From Neurospora crassa OR74A (lineage: Eukaryota > Ascomycota > Sordariomycetes > Sordariales > Sordariaceae), in contig NC_026506.1 of NCBI RefSeq assembly GCF_000182925.2, forward strand, positions 2,046,001-2,110,000: a stretch of 64,000 nt of DNA, read 5' to 3'. The position numbers and the translations under genes were made by a program. Each line of letters starts with the position of its first letter. Positions within the stretch are counted from its first letter, which is position 1. A model generated the notes under the pieces. That model was given only the letters and a program-made list of their open reading frames with translations, searched no databases and had not been told where the DNA came from. Below are positions 22,723-35,826 of the stretch, piece by piece.

Positions 22723-25141
22723 CTTTACGATTATCCTCCCCGGTTGCCCGACTGGTTGGGACCGACGATGGACTGCACGACATTCTCAAAAGCTGTGGCG
22801 ACGATGCGGCTGAAAACAAAACGACGACATGCGATATCTTCCGATTCAGTACAGCGGAAGAGCACAAATAATGTTCGAAGCTGGAAGGTCAACAACAACA
22901 ATTTAAATGGAGGAATCCAGCTATGCAACTCCGATGAGAAAAGAAACCACTTGGATGGAGCGAAGCCATCAACTGGTCGGGCGTCAACAATCAGGCAACA
23001 ATTCCGAACGAGTCAACGACAATGATATCGCTGTTACAATGTCAAGCTTGTCTAGGCTCATCTGTATCTCGGAATGCCTTCATCAAGGTTACCGATGAAA
23101 ACACCAACCGCCCTATGCGGCACTCCTCCAAGTATTCGGGCTTGTGCTTGCTCGAATTGCGGTAGGACATGTCATACCCAAGTGCGGAGGATGCAAGTTG
23201 GTCGCACTGCGGAATGGTCTCGACTTCCTTGGGTCTGCCAGCTGGAAGTTTGAACACGGATTCCATAGTGTACACTCGAAACTTCTGCCAACTCAAGTAT
23301 CGAGGGAAGGCCATGCACGTGAAGCATCCGGTATCTGCCACTGACCGCAACGAATGCCAGCCGCCGCGTCATTGGCCATGAATGATGGAAGGAACCCGGT
23401 GTGGTACCTGGCATGATGATGGCTGTGAATTTTCCGATCGACAAGGCGGCGCATCTTTCTGCTGGAGACAGGAAAGTGCGGATTTGCTCCGGACGGCAAG
23501 AACGAGGATAGGGGCATACGTTCATCAACGTATCAGACCGTCATAAGATGCAACCGCCCGAGATTGGCTCTTTGAGTTTCGACTAGATATGCTCCCTTCT
23601 GGATACATATTCGGCGTGCCCGGTGTGTACACATCGACGCAGTAGTCTCGGTCCCAGTGGCATGAGACTGGTTTTGACTAGTGGTGCCGTCCAGCGGGAA
23701 CTTTTTCGCCTTCGCCTCAACGTCAATCGATGCCGTTGCTTGTGGCACATGACCAGCAAGTTCTTCTCCCGTTTCGCGTCCGAAACTGGTCCCGTTACCC
23801 ACATACACTAGTATGCATGGCGTAGTGATATCCAGGGGTTTCCAAGGTGATAGCCGTACGCGGTCAAACATGGGTATACACCAAAGTCCAGTATAAATCC
23901 TGGCTTTTGCAAGACCCTCTCTCTTTTGAAGGATCTCGGGCTGACGGAATTAGTTGCAAAAGCAGGGGTTTCTACTGTACTGTAGAGAGGGAGAGGCGTG
24001 TAGGTAAGGGTGGTATCCGGCTTTTGACCTTTGTGACGTCTATTTCGGTATTCCGGCATTGATCCGGCCGCTGTTGGTTGGCCACTTTTGACATCAGCAA
24101 TAGCCCACAGGATCAGAGAAATTGACTATCATCAGGCTTGGGCGACGACATTCCGTAGTAGTCAAGACTCATGGCGCTGCCTGGCTTGCGTATTCTAGAC
24201 TCGACAGCTGTGCCGCAATTGCGTAAGACGACGAGGTGGGAAAAGTGCTTGATACTAGTCTGGGAATAGAAACTGCTCGAAAAGCGGGGGCATGGATGAC
24301 AGTTGTCGATGGCTGGGACTGCTGGAGAGAAACCCGAGACGTAACTTTTAGTTGAAGGTTCTGTTTGGCGAATGACTGCAAATTTGGTGACCCAGCGAGG
24401 CGTCCTTTCGAAACAATCTAACGCCCAACTGCGGATTGCAATCGGGACCTGGCTTGCTTAATTGTGCGTAGAAGGTACATCTTGCGTTGCTGGCATGAAC
24501 AACTTGCAACTCCATTGGAAGGCACTGTCATTACTGCCCGTGCAAGGTACGTGGCAGGGTTTATGCAAATCCCAACGAAGGTTCATGATAGCGGTGAGCC
24601 CTAGTCTTCCTGTCGCGGCCAAAGGGTTATCGGACTAGGGATTTATATTTCTGCCGAAAAAAAAGAAGAAAAAAACAACAGAAGAAAAGGCCCCTTCGGA
24701 TATCAAATTCCATGCGATTTAGCTACCTGTATTGTTGCTTGTACTAGCAAGGGAATGTGGGGTTTGGGCAGAGGAGGATATGAGCCTGATACTTAGTATG
24801 CCAACAGTGGACGGGATGTGGTGTAAAACCCGAAGCCAGCACAGGCGCCATAACTCGGTGGATTGAATCCAGATGTCGAAAAGTGCACCCCCGCTCTGAC
24901 TAATTGTTCCTATTTCTTACCCCCCCTTGTCCCCCACGTCGGTACGTAGGTACTTTAGCCAGAAGTACAGAGCAACTCTAACAGGGAACGTAGACTAGGT
25001 ACGTAACCCCCCGAGCACCCCAAAATCTTCCGTTAGTTGCGCGCCTGCAAGCTCGACAGATTTGGAGCTAGAGAATCATGGGGGGCGGGATGGGGGCTCG
25101 CAGTCGTCGGGTTTCCAAACCCCGGCCGTAGAAGCAACCTC

Positions 25142-25149
25142 TATAAAAG
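25142..25149 (+). promoter_or_regulatory. Orphan TATA box
   Basis: TATAAAAG followed by TGCA, in DNA with no recognised gene. The same TATAAAAGTGCA string occurs at 10271-10282. Another TATA-like string (TATATAAG) lies near 25415. It could be the promoter of an unrecognised or non-coding transcript; there is no coding support. Confidence 0.3.
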
Positions 25150-27529
25150 TGCACCGAACAGTCAAAACTTGGGCGGCCTTCCATCTTTGTTTTTCATCAT
25201 CAAATGAAGAAGCCGCGAGTGACAACTCGCTGAGCTGTGGCTAACGACCTGTCATGCTGTTATGGACAACAGCACCGTGACAAAGCTACCTCGGACGATA
25301 AAGTCACCTACAAGGCATCAAGACCAAGCTACCCTGACCGGAAACCGGCATCAAAATTGGTCTAGTGTAGGAGTAGTGAAGAGCGGTAAAATCTCCCATT
25401 TCCACTCAGGCGACTATATAAGTGCCACAGCGGAGTGGATGAGGATCAGGATCTCATGAGTGTTACCGTTTCGGGTTAGATCACTGGACCACCGTGGAGA
25501 AGTGAGGCCATCGCTCGATTGTTAAGACCTAGGGAACCTGACCTCATCTGCTCGCCCACACAGCTCCAGTATTTCTTGTCTAGTGTTTTGGGGCGTGGAC
25601 CCGTCGATATTCGCGAACAATCAGCCTAATCAAATATCCATGTTTCCATTCATGAGGGCAGTCGTGTCGGCTAGAGAAGGAAACGAACGAGTTGATGGGT
25701 TGAAGCGTACTTAGACATGCCCGTTGGATAGTGTACACTGTAGCACTCGGTCGAAACAGAGTTTGAAGATCCATATACACTACATGGATTGGGGCTGAAA
25801 ATGCTACTCGTCTAGGCTAGAAACGCCTCGCAACCCAGGCTTCGCCTTCTACTATTAGGTTAATTCGCGAAACGGAGTTAGGACTTCGGGTGCACGCCAA
25901 AGTACCGAAAGTGAGACCAAGCTCACGTCACGTGCTGAGCACCTATCAGGGACACCGAGAGAATTAAGGTTTTTCCTTGCCACTCGCAAAAACTGTACGC
26001 GACGTTTTTATGTCTGTATCAAGTGTGTACGGTACCACTACGCTGGGGGATTTCGCAAACTGAACCCCGCCACACCCTAGGCAAGGCCTGGAGGCAGGAG
26101 GCGCTTCTTCTAACCCAGATGAGTACTAAGGTACTACCTAGGTAATGTACGTGTTTAGTGTATAGACTAGTTACGCAATATGTACACTACTGTATGTAGA
26201 GGAGTGCCAGCCTTGCACGACGGTCAAGAGGGACCCGTTCAACCCCACAGTTTCGTACCCCTCCCCCACTCTTGTCCCTCCGGCTCACTCCCGGTCATCG
26301 CTAAGACCAAAATGAACTCCAATTCTCCAAAAAAAGCATAAGATCCCAACGAAATAGAACACCCGCGGCACCACAATCAGCGCGCTATCGAGAAGGTCTT
26401 GGGTTTCCAGGCACGCTGCACAATCAGGCATTCTTCGGTAAAAACTGTGATGGTCTTGTGACCTGTCGCGTACGATCCTAATTTTCGGATCCCCCCGATC
26501 CTAGGAGGCTTCCACCAGCTTCCGTCGAGCTTTTGCCTGGGAGTTGTCTCACCGCTAGCCAGCAACCTGTCCTCCTGTCACTGTGTTCTGGTATCCCAGG
26601 CACTTCCTCAGACTACTTGTACTCGATGCAAATAGAGAAGAAGCGGCGTAGAAGCTTATCGTCTACCGACCTGAGGTAGTTAGTCTCTAGAGCAATTCAA
26701 GTCCATCCGCTCCGGCACAAATCACATAGTCGGTATGTATGTGTTATGTCTATGTAGTCACCTGTGGGCTCCATTCGTCCAAACTCCCACCATACCACCT
26801 AGAGGTATCTGTTGTGCGTCTTACTCTGCATAGAATAAACAATGATAGTAGTGATGGTGATGCTTGGGCTAGATGCGGGGGAGAAGCCGACTGGGATATC
26901 CGCGGCTACCGACTACCGTTCCTTTACTTTTGAGCGGGTGTGAATACCTCAACTCCCCATGTTGCTGCATTCCCGCGTCAAGCCCGTTGACCTAAAGGTA
27001 TCAGAGTGAAAATTGTTCTTGTCAGTCGACCAGCTTGTAAGTTTAGTGTACTAACATGACAGTGCAGTGTAGTGTACCAACAGAGCTAGAGGGTTGCTCT
27101 TCTTTGACGGTTTCTCCTTCTCAGTCGCGGCAAGTAAGAGGTACCTACATCTAGGTAGTTATCATTTTTAGTCTCCATCGGGTTTAGGTACGTATGTCCC
27201 TTGGAGTCTGAAGAGGGTGGGTCGGTGTTGCGGCATGATTCAGTTCACCGTCGATCCCCGACCCTTTGATAGCCGTTCTCGCAACAACAAACATCATTCA
27301 GCTTCGAAACTAAACCCTTGGTTGTGTTGTACACAGCAGATTGGAGAAGGATCCAGACCGACGTTTAGCTTCGGAGGTTCGCAAAGGGTTCAAACTAGTG
27401 GAAGAGCTCAGCAGCAGTGCTGCCACATAGAACCACAGCATCTCCAAATGTGACTGGGCGCACTGACGATCGACAGAGAATAGACAAGTGCAGCAACCCA
27501 AACGCACCAGCAAAAACTAGCACAAGAAG

Positions 27530-28082
27530 ATCTCGACTCGCCTCCGCCCCTCCCCTCCCCCTCCCCTCCCCTTCTCTCCCGCTCCTGGGATTGCTTGGCT
27601 TCCGTCCCCTGGCCCTTGTCATACCCTTGCAGGCTTCCCCATCCGTTACCAATCCGTTACCCATATTTACGAGAATTACCCATCCATCCTTGGCCACCAC
27701 CACCTGGCATAGAGACCCGCCTGGACTTTGCCTCATCCCGTCTCCGGTTTTCCTAGTGTTTTGGGCTTCACGTATCCGTCACAACTCCTATCCATCCATC
27801 TCCGCCCTTCAGGCGACGTCTTTCCGTTTTAAAAGACTCCAAGCTCCCTCCTCTCTTGCTCTCTCCTCTTGCTTCTTGATCAAACAATTTTGTTGTCGCT
27901 ATTGAGGAGCCCTGGTCCCTTTGTCAAACGACCCCTTCACCCACTGGTCATTCACTTTGATACCCAAACCTCCATCCCGTCTTCCGCTCCTGCAGCGTTG
28001 TTCTCCTGTTCTTGTCTGTTTGTTCGAGAACCCTGGAAACTCCTCCAGTCCACTTTCCGTCATCATTCCACAAACTACCAAA
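27530..28082 (+). promoter_or_regulatory. C/T-rich promoter and leader of the SDR gene
   Basis: Long pyrimidine tracts (CCCCTCCCCTCC-type runs near 27547-27590 and CTCTCCTCTTGC near 27855) precede the dehydrogenase start codon. Such tracts are common in strongly expressed filamentous-fungal promoters and leaders. The bases before the ATG (ACTACCAAA) fit a fungal initiation context. The transcription start cannot be placed from sequence alone. Confidence 0.5.
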
Positions 28083-29234
28083 ATGGCCGCCGCTACTCGC
28101 TCCGTCCGCATGGCCTCGCGCCTCACCTCCTTCTCCCGCCCTTCGGCTCTTTTTGCCCAGAGGGCCTCGGTTGCCCAACGCGCCGCCTTCTCGGTTTCCA
28201 CTCGCAACCTCAAGTCTGAGGTCGTGAAGGAGACAGAGGTTCCCGTCTCTATCTACTCTGGCGACGCAAAGGGCGCCGCCTCCTCCAATACTGGTGATCA
28301 CTTCAGCATTCCCGTAAAGCCTCGCCAGCAGGTTGCGGAGAGCGAGCCCGATGACCACGTGCAGCCCTTGGAGGATAAGGTCTATCGTCAGATGCCTCGC
28401 ACTCTTCAAAAGATGAGCGTCATGGGCAAGGTTATTATCATTACTGGGTGAGCTTCTTTTGTCTCCGGATCACCATTTTAGATCAACTGCTAACACATCA
28501 TCAGCGGTGCCCGTGGTCTCGGTAACTACATGGCTCGCGCTTGCGCTGAGGCTGGTGCCAAGGCCATTGTTATTTTCGATGCCAACCAGGACCTCGGCGA
28601 CGAGTCTGCTGCTGAGCTTCACCAAAAGACTGGTCTTCCCGTCTCATTCTTCAAGGTAGATGTTCGTGATGGCAGCGCCATCAACGCTGCCGTCCAGAAC
28701 GTTGTTGACCTCTATGGCGCTCCCGACGTTCTGGTTAACTCGGCCGGCATCGCCGACTCGAACATTCCTGCCGAGAAGTACGATGCTGCCATGTTCCGTC
28801 GTCTCATTGACATCAACCTCAACGGCTCTTTCCTGATGTCCCAGGCCGTCGGCCGCGCCATGATGGCCGCTGGCAAACCCGGCTCCATTATCCTTGTTGC
28901 CTCGATGTCCGGCACCATCGTCAACTACCCTCAGGAGCAGTCGTGCTACAACGCCTCTAAGGCTGGTGTCATTCAGCTCGGCAAGTCTCTTGCTGCCGAG
29001 TGGGCCAAGTACAACATCCGTGTTAACTGCATTTCCCCCGGTTACATGGATACCGCCCTGAATAAGGTCCCTGCCCTTGACGCCCAAAAGAAGATCTGGA
29101 AGTCGCTGACTCCCCAGGAGCGTTTGGGCGCCGTTGACGATCTCAACGGCCTCTGCGTCTTCCTTGCGTCTGACGCTTCCAGCTTCATGACCGGCTCCAA
29201 TGTCATCATTGACGGTGGTTACACCCTTTACTAA
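28083..29234 (+). CDS. Mitochondrially targeted short-chain dehydrogenase/reductase
   Basis: Two exons (28083-28447 and 28505-29234) encode 364 residues. The first 50 residues are basic and Ser/Ala-rich without acids (MAAATRSVRMASRLTSFSR, then RAAFSVSTRN), a typical mitochondrial presequence. A spacer of about 60 residues precedes a classical SDR domain starting near residue 112. It has the cofactor motif TGGARGLG (121-128), NSAG near 200, catalytic Ser257, Tyr270 and Lys274 (YNASK), and the C-terminal ITGSNVIIDGGYT-type ending seen as MTGSNVIIDGGY. The nearest familiar group is the Sou1/xylulose-reductase type, which reduces ketoses with NADPH, but the substrate cannot be set from sequence. 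The intron splits the second glycine of the cofactor motif, and splicing restores it exactly. The presequence is the unusual feature for this subfamily. Confidence 0.93.
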
Positions 29235-31621
29235 GCTGGTCGTCTATGGGATTTTTGGCCTGGGGGAATACCTTGAAGACGGACTTTTTTTTTCCGGCTT
29301 TGACACCCCATGACTGATCGCGCATGGAACTTCGAGCTCCTGCACACATAAAAGAGTCGCGGATGGATTTCAGTTTTCATGACAAAAGGACGAAGCCTTT
29401 TTCTGATTTTGTTGGATCTTTCACAGTTGGCATGGCGGCTTTTCTTTTCATCTCTACTAGACGGACAACAGGGGTTTCTCGCTTTTGTTTCAGCGCAGCG
29501 GATTTGGCTTGCTGAGAATTTTCGAGACGAAAAGACACAGGAAAGACGGGACGGCGTTTGGGGACATGTATAAATGATTTACCTTTTATTTTTTCTACGG
29601 CGATGTCTCCTCGAGTTGCTCTGCTTTGCCTTTGACGCTCAAAGAAAGTCATGACGAAAACGGGGCTGAACGGGGAAAGGGCTTTTACATAATTGAATCG
29701 AGCATAATCTCTTTCGATCAGAGCTAGACGATACGATTCTTGGCATCAGCATTGATGATTGCTTATTCAACGTGATATGTTACTGCGTGAAGCCGTCCCC
29801 ATCCCACAACCGCGTTACATACACGAGCCACGAGAATCAGGGTTGCTAAACACCGCCATCATTTGATGGTAGGCAGCTTGAATACGACACACTACCAAGG
29901 ACTTGATCCAAACTAACGAGCACAGGTACAACTCTTCTTTTGAATCGTGTTCCTGTGGCTCTTTTCTTTGAGTTACTAATAGGTAGGTGCTCCTTTCATG
30001 CTCTCCATCGATCATGACGTCACAAAGTGGATCTTGCCAGACGATGTGGTCCATGGACCCTGACCTCAAGAAGTCGAACGGAGAGCGGAAGGAGGAGGAA
30101 ACTAAAAGACCAGGGGGCCGGGGGGACTGAGTTTGACTATGCGTACACCACACGGGGCATGTACATAGTTACCCAAAAGACTATTACTGATCTCGAGTTA
30201 ATAATGGTGATTGTGGAGAGTTGGATGGGGATTGGGTGTATGTGCTGTATACTGATGATACTGGCTAATGGGTTCACTGCCATTGAATGCTTTGTGTGGT
30301 ATTCTGTGATATCGTAACGGGATGGCATTGGAAAATCGAAAAGGAAGCGGTGTACTGCGGCCTGGAGGGGTTTTCAACTTTGGAGAAGGATTGAACGGAG
30401 GGAAAGAAGGGAGGTTACTAGGGTGTGAGAGCGAGCAGACTTGAGAAGTTCTGTGTTGTGGTTGGTGATGATGACTTTGACCGAGATCTGGAGTCCCGGT
30501 GTTGACTTGACTGGAATTCTTCGTCTTCTTCCTTTTTTTTTTTTTTTTTCTTCCGGCTTGTGGGATGCAGCTTGCATCGAGGAGCTTCTGTTGGTGGCAT
30601 ACCTTTGTCGGGGTTCCTCAGAAGTCAAAAGCAACGCTCTTTAATTTGACACATCATGAATGTCGCATCGAGAGGAAACGGGTATAAGGGTCAAGTCTCT
30701 CAACGTCCACTTCAAGTAATACTTCTGTATTCTCCAGCCCAGCCATCGTTCATGTCTCCCTCATCCCGTTCCAAGCGTGCACTTTGTCCCTGACGTCCTT
30801 TCCCTGCCAGTGTGAGAAACGCCAACAACGTCCCTACCTGATAAACACACTGTGAGCCCTTGAAGTGAAAATCTGGCCCCATCCATCTTGGTGCAGCAGT
30901 TCAAATTCTTCGTCCATGTTGTATAGTTGCCATAAATATCATCCGTAACCAAGAAAAAAAGATGTTCCGCCTCTTGACAATTCCCAGTTTCCCAACCCGA
31001 ATTCCGTAATAACCCGTAAAGAAGGCAAAGACTTCAGTTACCTGTGTATCTCGAAAGGCCGTTGCCGTATCGAGGAAACCAGCAAACATAAAACATCCGT
31101 CGCGCTCCGGCTCGCTGTGCTATGCCTACTTCGCTGTGATTTCGGCTTGTTTGCTTGCATACTTTGCATTTCGTATTCCGCTCGCTGTGCAACGGTTCGT
31201 TTTTTCCTCCTGTGTAGAGGTGTGTATACGTGTGTGCTCCGGGTTCGCTTCGCTCGTTGGGGCAGAATATCCTTCGTTCGTGAACAAAGATAAAGAAAAA
31301 GTCCTAGAAGAATTGGCGTTTAAGGATCGAAGTACATATGTTATGTGTCGGGTACCCACAGATATCTCGAACCAAGAAAGAAATTCCAGCAGATGCAAAA
31401 TCAAGACCTGACCGGCCACGTAAAGGTAGAGATAGGGTTGATAACCACACCTAATCCACAAATCTCTGCTGCAGAAGAGAATTGCTTTAGAACCCAGAAG
31501 GGGAAAAAAAAAAAAGAAAAAAAAATTAAAGAACAAAAAGGGGGATGTGAAACAATAACGCTCCAGGGGAATATCTCTCGTGCGTGCGTGTACAGCACAG
31601 AACGCCTAGAAGAATCATACA
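29235..31621. other. Convergent intergenic region between the SDR and STE20 genes
   Basis: Both flanking genes end here, so the outer parts are 3' UTR. No gene is seen. There is a T17 homopolymer at 30533-30549 and an A-rich stretch near 31504-31527. Confidence 0.6.
30533..30549. repeat. T17 homopolymer
   Basis: Seventeen T residues in a pyrimidine-rich context. Simple sequence. Confidence 0.85.
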
Positions 31622-34600
31622 CTACTGCCCTTTACGGGCCTTCTCTTGGGCTCGGGCTTCCCTTGCTGCTCGGACAAGGGGCGCCAGTGTTGATAGGTCG
31701 ACGCACTTGTTCATGAAGTCGTGCTGTTACAAGAGTTAGCTCGGTGCCCGGCGGAAATATCACCATCTCCTTGAGCCTGGTAGCGTAACGTAGCAGGTGA
31801 AGAGCCGCAAACAGAGGGCCATTCAAAATGCAGGGGCGAACCAAGACTTACCCTTAGTAGATCATGAGCGCTGGCCCTCTTCTCCGGGTCCACCTTGAGG
31901 GCAAAGTAGAGGAAGTCGCGGAAAACTGGTGAGAGTGACTGCTCATCCTTGATGTGCGGCGTGCCGTTGGTCGCAATGAGCCAAAGCGCTCGAAGAGGCG
32001 ACTCGGTCAGGTAGGGAGGCTCTCCTTCAATCATCTCGATGGCCATGATGCCCAATGACCAGATATCCACCTTGCGGCCGTACTCTTTACGTGTCACAAC
32101 CTCGGGCGCCATCCAATAAGGCGTGCCGACCATTGTCGTACGCTTACTTTGAGCTTCGTTGATTGTAGCACAGAATCCAAAATCGGCTATGGTGGAAGAA
32201 CAAGGGTTAGAATCGGGTCACAGCACCAGATGGGCGTTGGGGGTTGAAGATGGTGGGAAAATGAACAGGAAAATGCTCAAAAAGTTTGAACTTTCGGAGA
32301 CTGCCCAAAAAGCCCGAAGGGGAAAACTTACTGAGCTTGATATTGCCTTCCATGCTAAGGAGAATGTTGTCTGACTTGATATCTCTGTGTATGACGCCCT
32401 TGGAGTGCAGATGTTGAAGGCCTCTGAGGGTTTCTCGGCAAACTGACGCGATCTGCCCTTCAGTCATGATGTTGAACGTGACAACATCCGTCAAGCTACC
32501 ACCCTCCATGTATTCCATGACTACCCACAATTCCCCAGCACATAGGTAACTGTCAATAAAGTTGACAATATTGGGGTGTGAGCTCTCCTTCATAACCAAA
32601 ATCTCATTGATGATGAGATCCTTCTTTGGCTGTTGCTCAAGGTTCATCTGCTTGATAGCCACCAGCCTGTTGCTTCCCCTTTCATGGCCAGTATACACAC
32701 CACCAGAGGCACCCTGACCAATTTTGGTAAACCCACGATAAATCTCTCTCGGATCCCCGTCGGAGCATATCCTCTTTAGGGAAGCCACGACATCAATCGC
32801 GTTACTTTGCCGCGGTCTGTGACGGGGTCTCGCGCTAGCTTGGGGAGCCGCCCCCTGAGTCTGTGGCATACGAGGAGCCCCATTGATGTCTGGCTGCCGG
32901 GGGTGTTGGTGTTGTGAGGTGGGCGGAGTTGGTTGTTGTCTCTTGCTTGCAGCTCGGCTCAGTTGACCGCTCATTGCTGCCTGGGCTTGGGCCATGGCCT
33001 GTTCTTGCTGGTGTTGCAACAATTGCTGCTGATAAGCCGCAGTCTGGTTCGCCGTGGCGATCGGATGCAGTGGGGACGCCTGCACGGGAGAGAACGGGGC
33101 AGCGCCGTTTGTCCGGGAATTCGATCTGGACCTGTTCCTGTGCTCCTCCTGGTACATATGCTGGACATTATCCTTGGGAGGGAGGTACGGCATCGGAGCC
33201 TCATCACCGGGCGGTGGCATGCCAATTCCTGAATCCTTGGCTGGCAATGAGGCTGGCGGCACCAGCGGTCGTGTGGATATTGCTGGTGGCTTCGGTGCCG
33301 GTCTGCTGGGGATCAAGTTGATATCCTTTGCTGGAAGAGGGCCAGGGCCCTTGGGAACCGGCGGCGGCGCACGGGGGTTCTCAAAGCTGCCCTCATGACC
33401 AACTTGAGGAAACCTAGGACTAGCGGGTGGACTAATCATTGGCGACATGGGACCATGAGCGTAGCCAACGCCTGTTTGCAGTACGAGCGGAGCGGTGCCG
33501 GTCACGGGCGGGCTGCGAAAATCTGTCGCTCGTGCATCGTGGAACTTCTCTAGCTGTTGATCTTCCTGTGGCTTCTCGGTTGTCTCCTTGTAAAATGTGA
33601 GGACATCGACCAGTATTTGTGGGTGTTCTCTTCTGTCCTTCTCAGTGATTCCACTCTCGCTTATCAAACGCTGCCACTCTTTTGGCAAACCCTATCAACG
33701 TATTAGTCCATCCATAACATTCAGACTAGTTGACATGGCATGGCAACATACCGTGAACTGGCCAGTATTGCTATCATATCCGACGTGTGTGACGTGAACG
33801 GGGTTCTCTGGCGCCGAAATCAATGGCTTTTTCGGAGACCCAACTAAGCTGTTCATGAAGCCGGAGAAGCCCGACTTCTTCCTTAGCATACCGGGCACCC
33901 TGGACTCTTTACCATCACCGGAGTGTCTCTTGTTACTCGAAGAGCTGCTCTCTGACTTGGACGGCTTTTCGCTTGGCGGAAGTTGTTCAGCCGACGAGAA
34001 ACTCGCCGAGTGGCGGAATGAAGATGCGCCCATGGTCTTGTTTGATATGGTGGATTTGGGCGACTTTGACGGTTTTGAAGATCTCGCAGCCTTGGAGTCC
34101 GTGTTTGAGCGCGATAGAGCAGGCGGGGGAGGAGGAGGAGGAGGAGCGACACGACGAGGAGAAATGTTGTTGGAGTGCGCAATCGTGGTCGTGGACGTGG
34201 GCGCGGGCGCGGCTGATAATTTTGTTGCCTCGATTCGACTGAGAATGGCGTTGCCGTCGAATGGAGCGCCAATCAGTTCATCCGTGGATAATTTGTTTTG
34301 ATCGAAGGATCCAATGCAGGAGTCTAGTGGGTCGTACTGCTTGGATGTGTCCTTGTTCCTGGAGCTAGTAACGGTGGTGCTGGCAACAGCGCTGGGATAA
34401 GGCGGCGATTGAGTTTGGGGTTGCGACGATGAGGCCGGCGAGAGGATAAAGCGGTTGGTTGGTATTGTCTGCGTCGGATTGTAAGGGCGATTTGCGGATT
34501 GAGAGCGAGTGGTGTGGGAGCGTGGCAGAGAGAGGTCGCTGGCTTTGGTGTGGGCGGGCGCGTTTGAAGGGACGGAGACTGGGACGGATACGGTCCTGGC

Positions 34601-34819
34601 CAGAGATGGGCTTTGGTTGCAGTTGGGGCCCTGGCGCAGGCTGGAGGCGCTCCGTTTGCTGTCTAGAGATTGGGCGTCAATACGGAGCGATTCGACATTG
34701 AAAGAGGAGCTAGTGCGGTGATTTGCGGATGGCGGGCGTTGCTTCTTTGTGAGTCTTTTGCGACTATGCGAAGTGGAGGAGGACGAGGTGGGCGAGAGGA
34801 GGGAGAGCTGGCCGTCCAT
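31622..34819 (-). CDS. STE20: Ste20/PAK-family protein kinase
   Basis: Four exons (34819-33752, 33691-32332, 32186-31852, 31723-31622) encode 954 residues. The N-terminal third is disordered and Ser/Pro-rich. A CRIB (p21-binding) motif lies at about 334-360 ([20 protein letters not shown] then GLPKEWQRL), and an intron interrupts it. A Pro/Gln-rich linker follows. The kinase domain runs from about 674 to 925: glycine loop GQGASGGVY, catalytic Lys703 (VAIK), Asp793 in HRDIK, DFG at 811-813 and GTPYWMAPE. The short last exon ends with an acidic/basic KARKGQ tail. There is no PH domain, which separates it from Cla4. The family transmits Cdc42/Rac signals to MAPK cascades and the actin cytoskeleton, controlling polarity, mating and hyphal growth. 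The start is the ATG of MDGQLS; no upstream in-frame ATG is nearer. Confidence 0.96.
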
Positions 34820-35767
34820 GGTCACTGCGAGAGAAACCCAACCCTAGCGTAGGGAAGGGCACGAGGGCTACGAGATGGGGTAACTAAGAATAAGAAAAGA
34901 CAAGGAAGATGTTCAACGTACGGTACTGGCGGACGGTTTGGCTGGGGGCCGGGTCAACCAAAAGAAGGCGAGACTTGGGAGAAGAGACGGGAATTGGGGG
35001 GGTGGCAGCAGTTATTGAGGCGGGCGGGATAAGTTGGCAGGCCAGAATCACAGACACAGAACGGACAAGAGCAAAAAAGTCGACAATTGAAGGGGGACGG
35101 GATCCTGGAAGCTTGATGCCGGTCGAAAATTGCGCTTTGGTTTGTGGTGGGATTGTGTACAAGTTGAAGGTACAAGGTAGGAAAAAAAGACAGACCCCGG
35201 ACCGCCGGCGATGCTGGGTTTGGCGGGGACTGGGTACGTTGAAGAAGGGGTGATGCTTTCTGTTGTTACTGCTGTGTGGGAACTCGGACTAGGCTGGCGC
35301 TTTTCACTTTTCCGCTTGTTTTCTCTAGACTATTTGAATGACGATTTATTTTTGATGGATCTCGAAGCTTTTTAGTATGCTTATCAGAAGGTCAGGGTCC
35401 GGCTACCTTTTGAGAGTGGTGAGCAGACGTTAGCTTGTGGACGGCACCCAATTGATGATTGAGCAGGGCAAGGTCGGGCATAGTCCAAGCAGTATGGTGC
35501 TGGTGCTACAAGTGCGCAGACTGGAGAGGGATTGGATGACTTGGATAAAGTGGGTGACTGGTTGGGCGGCGCGGGGGATTGCTTGCTTTGGGCAGGGTGT
35601 GTCCAATGGTGGTCCAACTTTGTACGAGTCGGTGTCGATGTGTGGCCGTTGACAGTTTGTGGGTTGTCGAATTTTACGAATCTCGTCAAACTCGTTATCG
35701 ACTTATTGTTGGCCGGGCTCAAATGAGTGAACCCAAGATGGCGGACGGGTGTCGGCTATGCGCGGCG

Positions 35768-35826
35768 ATGCTGCTGCTGCTCCTGCTACTGCTGGGCTGC
35801 TACTGCTGGGCTGCTACTGCTGCTGT
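35768..35826. repeat. CTG-rich tract with a tandem 15-mer
   Basis: CTGCTGCTG then two tandem copies of a GGGCTGCTACTGCT-type unit. It lies in the presumed upstream region of STE20 and has no coding support. Confidence 0.7.

Larger units (their letters stand above)
20777..28082. other. Gene-poor 7.3 kb region between RSC9 and the SDR gene
   Basis: No open frame here shows a recognisable family. The first few hundred bases are probably the RSC9 3' UTR. From about 27.5 kb the plus strand becomes strongly C/T-rich, as expected for the promoter and leader of the dehydrogenase gene. In between are a GAA plus A30 tract (21483-21577), a T16/A10 hairpin-like element (22014-22042), a cluster of ATCGTGAA octamers (21999-22722), orphan TATA-like boxes at 25142 and near 25415, and many short motifs such as TACCTAGGTA, GTACGTAGG and TAGTGTA. 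The 23.1-23.9 kb part has moderately open minus-strand frames but no consistent gene model. Confidence 0.55.

Noticed and set aside
22001-22760. Octamer cluster as a CRISPR-like or tandem repeat array
   Set aside because: Copies are irregularly spaced, on both strands and share only eight bases, so it is neither a direct-repeat array nor a tandem repeat.
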